Notes under the pieces: generated by a model
The model's database searches: none
What the model was told of the DNA's origin: nothing
What the model saw: the letters and a program-made list of their open reading frames with translations, nothing else
Program-made: the position numbers and the translations under genes
Shown: positions 12,894 to 15,577 of the stretch, in pieces
Layout: each line of letters begins with the position of its first letter
Numbering within the stretch: position 1 is the first letter of the stretch
NCBI GenBank assembly: GCA_044869915.1
Contig: JBIOYB010000386.1
Coordinates: 1 to 15,577 of the forward strand
DNA: 15,577 nt
Reading direction: 5' to 3'
Source of the DNA: Allorhizocola sp044869915
GTDB lineage: Bacteria; Actinomycetota; Actinomycetes; Mycobacteriales; Micromonosporaceae

Positions 12894-12900
12894 CGAGGCC

Positions 12901-13764
12901 ATGTCCGAGGTGGCCAAGCTATCCATTGAGTGGTACCGGGTGAACGCGCGCGATCTGCCATGGCGCGAGCCTGATGTCGGTGCCTGGCCCATCCTCATCA
13001 GCGAGATCATGCTGCAGCAGACGCCCGTCCCGCGGGTGCTTCCCGCTTGGCACGAATGGGTTTCACGTTGGCCCACGCCCGGTGCCCTGGCCGCGGAGCC
13101 GGTGAGCGAGGCGATCCGTGCGTGGGGGCGGCTCGGCTACCCGCGGCGCGCCATGCGATTGCACGCGTGCGCTGTCGCGCTCGTCTCACACCATGGCGGC
13201 GACGTGCCACGCACGCTCGAGGAAATGCTTGCGCTGCCCGGGGTCGGCGACTACACGGCGCGGGCCGTGCTCAGTTTCGCGTTCGGACAGAAACATCCGG
13301 TCGTGGACACCAACGTGCGCCGGGTGATTTCCCGCGCCCTCAACGGGGTCGAAGACGCCGCCGTGTCACTGGACTTTGTGGACGGCCTGCTCCCCTCCTC
13401 CGGCGCCCACGTCGCGAGCGCGGCCTTCATGGAGATCGGTGCGGTCGTGTGCGCCGCCCGAGCCCCGCGCTGCCACGACTGTCCACTTGCGACACTCTGC
13501 GCGTGGCGCGCGCTCGGCTCACCCGCACCCGACCGGCCCTACCGGCGGCCCCAGTCCTACGCGGGCACCGACCGCCAGGTGCGCGGGCTGCTGCTGGCCG
13601 TGCTACGCGAGTCGGCGGAGCCCGTGCCCCGCGCACGGCTGGACATCGTCTGGGGCGACCCGGTCCAGCGCGAACGCGCACTGCGCAGCCTGCTCGACGA
13701 TGGTCTGATAACTACCCATTCGCCTGACGTGTTTCAGCTACCACACACAGCTGGCGACCAGTAG
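12901..13764 (+). CDS. mutY: A/G-specific adenine DNA glycosylase
   Basis: MutY removes adenine mispaired with 8-oxoguanine. The 287-residue protein has the catalytic Glu35 in SEIMLQQTPV, the helix-hairpin-helix LPGVGDYTARAVLSFAFG (112-129), the catalytic Asp136 in PVVDTNVRRV and a 4Fe-4S ligand set Cys184, Cys191, Cys194, Cys200 (C-x6-C-x2-C-x5-C). After about residue 215 only a short tail remains, with a winged-helix-like look (RARLDIVWGDPVQRERALRSLLDDG), instead of the full NUDIX-like domain of E. coli MutY, which is usual for actinobacterial forms. The ATG at 12901 follows GAGG by only 2 nt, too close for a good ribosome site; TACAGT 7 nt upstream suggests a leaderless mRNA. MutY, RadA and DisA share this DNA-maintenance neighbourhood. 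Confidence 0.95.
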   Translation: MSEVAKLSIEWYRVNARDLPWREPDVGAWPILISEIMLQQTPVPRVLPAWHEWVSRWPTPGALAAEPVSEAIRAWGRLGYPRRAMRLHACAVALVSHHGGDVPRTLEEMLALPGVGDYTARAVLSFAFGQKHPVVDTNVRRVISRALNGVEDAAVSLDFVDGLLPSSGAHVASAAFMEIGAVVCAARAPRCHDCPLATLCAWRALGSPAPDRPYRRPQSYAGTDRQVRGLLLAVLRESAEPVPRARLDIVWGDPVQRERALRSLLDDGLITTHSPDVFQLPHTAGDQ

Positions 13765-13767
13765 CCT
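13762..13767 (+). promoter_or_regulatory. Candidate -10 element of the deacetylase gene
   Basis: TAGCCT, whose first three bases are the mutY stop codon, lies 8 nt before the GTG at 13776. GAGG also lies in the 8-nt gap, but too close to act as a strong ribosome site. The gene may be read both from this promoter and with mutY. Confidence 0.3.
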
Positions 13768-13775
13768 CTGAGGTC

Positions 13776-14648
13776 GTGCCGATCCCCCGACGCACCCTCC
13801 TCGCCGCCACACCCGCGCTCCTATGTGGGTGCCGCAGCGCGCCCACACCCCGATTCGAGGGCAGCGACCACCCATCGCCCGCCCCTTCGACGCCACCCTC
13901 AACCGAGCCCACACCCGCCTCACCCCCAACCACCAGCAACCCGCCGCAGCCGCCTCCTCCCCCTCCTCCCCCTCCCGAAAAGACCATCAGCTGGTACGTC
14001 TCCCAGGTGCCGGACTTCCCCAAAGCACCAAAACCCCAGCCAGTCTCCATCCCCGACGGCCAATCCACACCGTGGTGGTCACGCGTGCCGACACAGCACA
14101 AGGTCGCCTTCATCACCATCGACGACGGCGGCCTGTCCCGCACCCAAGAGGCACTCGAGCTCATCAAGCGCGCCGACATCCCGGTCACGATGTTCCTCAA
14201 CTCGCCCGCCGCGTCCAGCCACACGTCATACTTCAAGGCCATCCAGGCCACCGGCGCCTACGTGCAAAACCACACGGTCACACACCGCAACCTCAAGGGC
14301 CAGTCATACGACTTCCAGCGCAAGGAGATCAAGGACTGCTCCGACAAGCTCGAAGAGCTCTTCGGCACCCGCCCCTATCTGTTCCGCCCGCCCTTCGGCA
14401 ACCACGACAACATCACGCTGAAGGCGGCCCGCGACTGCGGCATGCGAGCCAGCTTCTTCTGGACCGAAACCGTCAACGATGGCCTCGTCAGATATCAAAC
14501 GTCGCAAAAAATCGTCAAACCCGGCGACGTCCTGCTCATGCACTTCCGCCCCGCCCTCGCCGACGACCTGCTCGGCGCGCTCAAGGCCATCCACGACTCG
14601 GGCCTGACCCCCGCCCGCCTCGAAGACTACCTACCGCGCTCCGCTTAG
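13776..14648 (+). CDS. Polysaccharide deacetylase lipoprotein (NodB domain)
   Basis: This is a secreted carbohydrate-esterase-4-type enzyme expected to remove acetyl groups from cell-wall or extracellular glycans. The N terminus MPIPRRTLLAATPALLCGC has a twin-Arg pair and lipobox LCGC with Cys19, so export by Tat and lipidation are likely. A very Pro-rich linker (about 32-70, including a run of nine or more prolines) follows. The NodB domain (about 108-285) keeps the metal/catalytic motifs: FITIDDGG (Asp116, Asp117), HTVTH (His166, His170), RPPFG (204-208) and VLLMHF (His256). The start GTG 13776 is 11 bp after the mutY stop. The 3' end overlaps the convergent aldo/keto reductase by 18 bp. 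The exact glycan cannot be told from sequence. Confidence 0.92.
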   Translation: MPIPRRTLLAATPALLCGCRSAPTPRFEGSDHPSPAPSTPPSTEPTPASPPTTSNPPQPPPPPPPPPEKTISWYVSQVPDFPKAPKPQPVSIPDGQSTPWWSRVPTQHKVAFITIDDGGLSRTQEALELIKRADIPVTMFLNSPAASSHTSYFKAIQATGAYVQNHTVTHRNLKGQSYDFQRKEIKDCSDKLEELFGTRPYLFRPPFGNHDNITLKAARDCGMRASFFWTETVNDGLVRYQTSQKIVKPGDVLLMHFRPALADDLLGALKAIHDSGLTPARLEDYLPRSA

Positions 14649-15497
14649 GAGCGTGAGCTCCTCCGCGCTGAATCGCAGCGCCCCCGCCGCCACATTCTCC
14701 TCCAGATGCCGCACATTGCCCGTCCCCGGAATCGCCAGCACATGCGCCCCCTGGTGCAGCGTCCACGCCAATCGCACCTGCTGCGTGGTCACCCCATGCG
14801 CCCGCGCCACCGCGACCACCGCCTCGCCCTCTTCGCCGCCCGCCCCCGCCTCACGCCCGGCACCCGCAATCGCAAAGAACGGCACGAACGCGATCCCCCG
14901 CTCCCCACACGCCTCCACGAGCCCATCATCGGGCCGCCGATCCACCCAGTACGGATTCTGTACGCACACCACCGGAGCGATCGCCAGCGCCTCCTCCACG
15001 TGATCCAGCCGCACGTTGGACAGCCCCAGATGCCGGATGAGCCCCTCGTCGCGCATCTTGGCCAGCGCCCCAAACCGCTCCGCGATCGAATCCTCGCCCG
15101 CCTTCTTCACGATCCGCAGGTTCACCACGTCCAAACAGTCGGTCCCCAACCGGCGCAGGTTCTCCTCCACCACCGCCCGCAGCTCGGCTGCCGTAGTCCC
15201 CTGGTGGAAGGCCCTCACCTTGGTCACAATGACCAACCCGTCATACGGCCACAGCGCCTCGCGAATCAGCTCCGTCGCATACCGGCTCGGCCCCTCCCCG
15301 ACCTGAAGCACGCCCCCCGGCGACACGTAAAACGCCGCCGTATCAATATGATCGACCCCTAGCTCGACTGCGCGCCGCAGCACCCGGATCGCCACCTCCG
15401 GATCGGGATTGACCGTCAGCCGCATCGACCCAAACCCCATGCGCTTGACGACCCGGTCGCCCAGCTCCCACGTGCCCGCCGCATCCGCCATCACCAT
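14631..15497 (-). CDS. Aldo/keto reductase, YdbC-like
   Basis: This is a 288-residue TIM-barrel NADPH-dependent oxidoreductase. The tetrad positions are Asp52 and Tyr57 (HIDTAAFY), Lys93 (VIVTKVR) and Asn126 in CLDVVNLRIV where most members have His. The NLR variant also occurs in E. coli YdbC, a pyridoxal reductase-like member, so the call leans to that group. Cofactor-site motifs include RHLGLSNVRLDHVEEAL, VQNPYWVDRR and IPGTGNVRHLEENV. A Gly/Glu-rich loop (GAGREAGAGGEEGEA) replaces the usual turn after strand seven. ATG 15497 has TAGGGT 7 nt upstream and no ribosome site, consistent with a leaderless transcript. It converges on the deacetylase, and the two coding ends overlap by 18 bp. Confidence 0.92.
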   Translation of the reverse strand: MVMADAAGTWELGDRVVKRMGFGSMRLTVNPDPEVAIRVLRRAVELGVDHIDTAAFYVSPGGVLQVGEGPSRYATELIREALWPYDGLVIVTKVRAFHQGTTAAELRAVVEENLRRLGTDCLDVVNLRIVKKAGEDSIAERFGALAKMRDEGLIRHLGLSNVRLDHVEEALAIAPVVCVQNPYWVDRRPDDGLVEACGERGIAFVPFFAIAGAGREAGAGGEEGEAVVAVARAHGVTTQQVRLAWTLHQGAHVLAIPGTGNVRHLEENVAAGALRFSAEELTLLSGAR

Positions 15498-15504
15498 TCG
15501 GCCG

Positions 15505-15510
15505 ACCCTA
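15505..15510 (-). promoter_or_regulatory. Candidate -10 element of a leaderless AKR mRNA
   Basis: On the minus strand TAGGGT is followed by exactly 7 nt and the ATG. Upstream (15511-15577, to the window edge) I see no gene, only two imperfect direct copies of a CGGGAGTGG...GCGTGC motif and no convincing -35. Confidence 0.45.
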
Positions 15511-15577
15511 CGGGAGTGGGGGTGGAAGGGCGTGCACAGCAGTGAGCGGGAGTGGAAGTGCGTGCCTCCGGCGGGAG

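Overview
The window is high-GC DNA with GTG starts, few Shine-Dalgarno sequences and strong third-position GC, typical of an actinomycete. The core block ispF-ispD-carD | lpqE-radA-disA ... mutY has the gene order known from Mycobacterium. Details of the small conserved proteins make me favour a Streptosporangiales-like organism over a mycobacterium. That placement is an inference from memory, not from a search.

Layout from left to right. (1) 1-2032: a divergent pair, an uncharacterised conserved protein (minus strand, cut by the window edge) and a homogentisate 1,2-dioxygenase (plus), sharing an 87-bp intergenic region with three copies of a 6-bp operator half-site. (2) 2022-4158, minus strand: carD, then ispD, ispF and a small PPOX-fold (probably F420-dependent) oxidoreductase, the last three packed tightly. 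(3) 4325-5478, plus: a small membrane protein translationally coupled to a UbiA-family prenyltransferase, whose last 70 bp are duplicated in tandem just after its stop codon. (4) 5613-8973, plus: LpqE-like lipoprotein, RadA with a large Gly/Ala/Ser repeat insertion, and the c-di-AMP synthase DisA. (5) 9121-10910, minus: a trypco2 protein followed 2 bp later by a trypsin-like protease with five TPRs, a predicted biological-conflict module. (6) 11009-11146: an intergenic array of six 23-bp tandem repeats. (7) 11144-12868, minus: a membrane-anchored secreted protein of the kind found next to disA in mycobacteria, a peptide deformylase and a double-ACT protein. (8) 12901-15497: mutY and a Pro-rich polysaccharide deacetylase lipoprotein on plus, and an aldo/keto reductase on minus that overlaps the deacetylase 3' end.

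Functionally, the core of the window is housekeeping: isoprenoid precursor synthesis (IspD, IspF), global transcription control (CarD), DNA repair and genome surveillance (RadA, DisA, MutY) and N-terminal protein processing (Def). The accessory parts are the homogentisate locus, the UbiA pair and the trypco2/protease-TPR module, which is the best candidate for an unusual biological system. A recurring pattern, TANNNT followed by 6-8 nt and then the start codon with no Shine-Dalgarno, suggests that many genes here are read from leaderless mRNAs. I see no rRNA, tRNA, CRISPR array or insertion sequence, and no gene-free gap longer than 300 bases.
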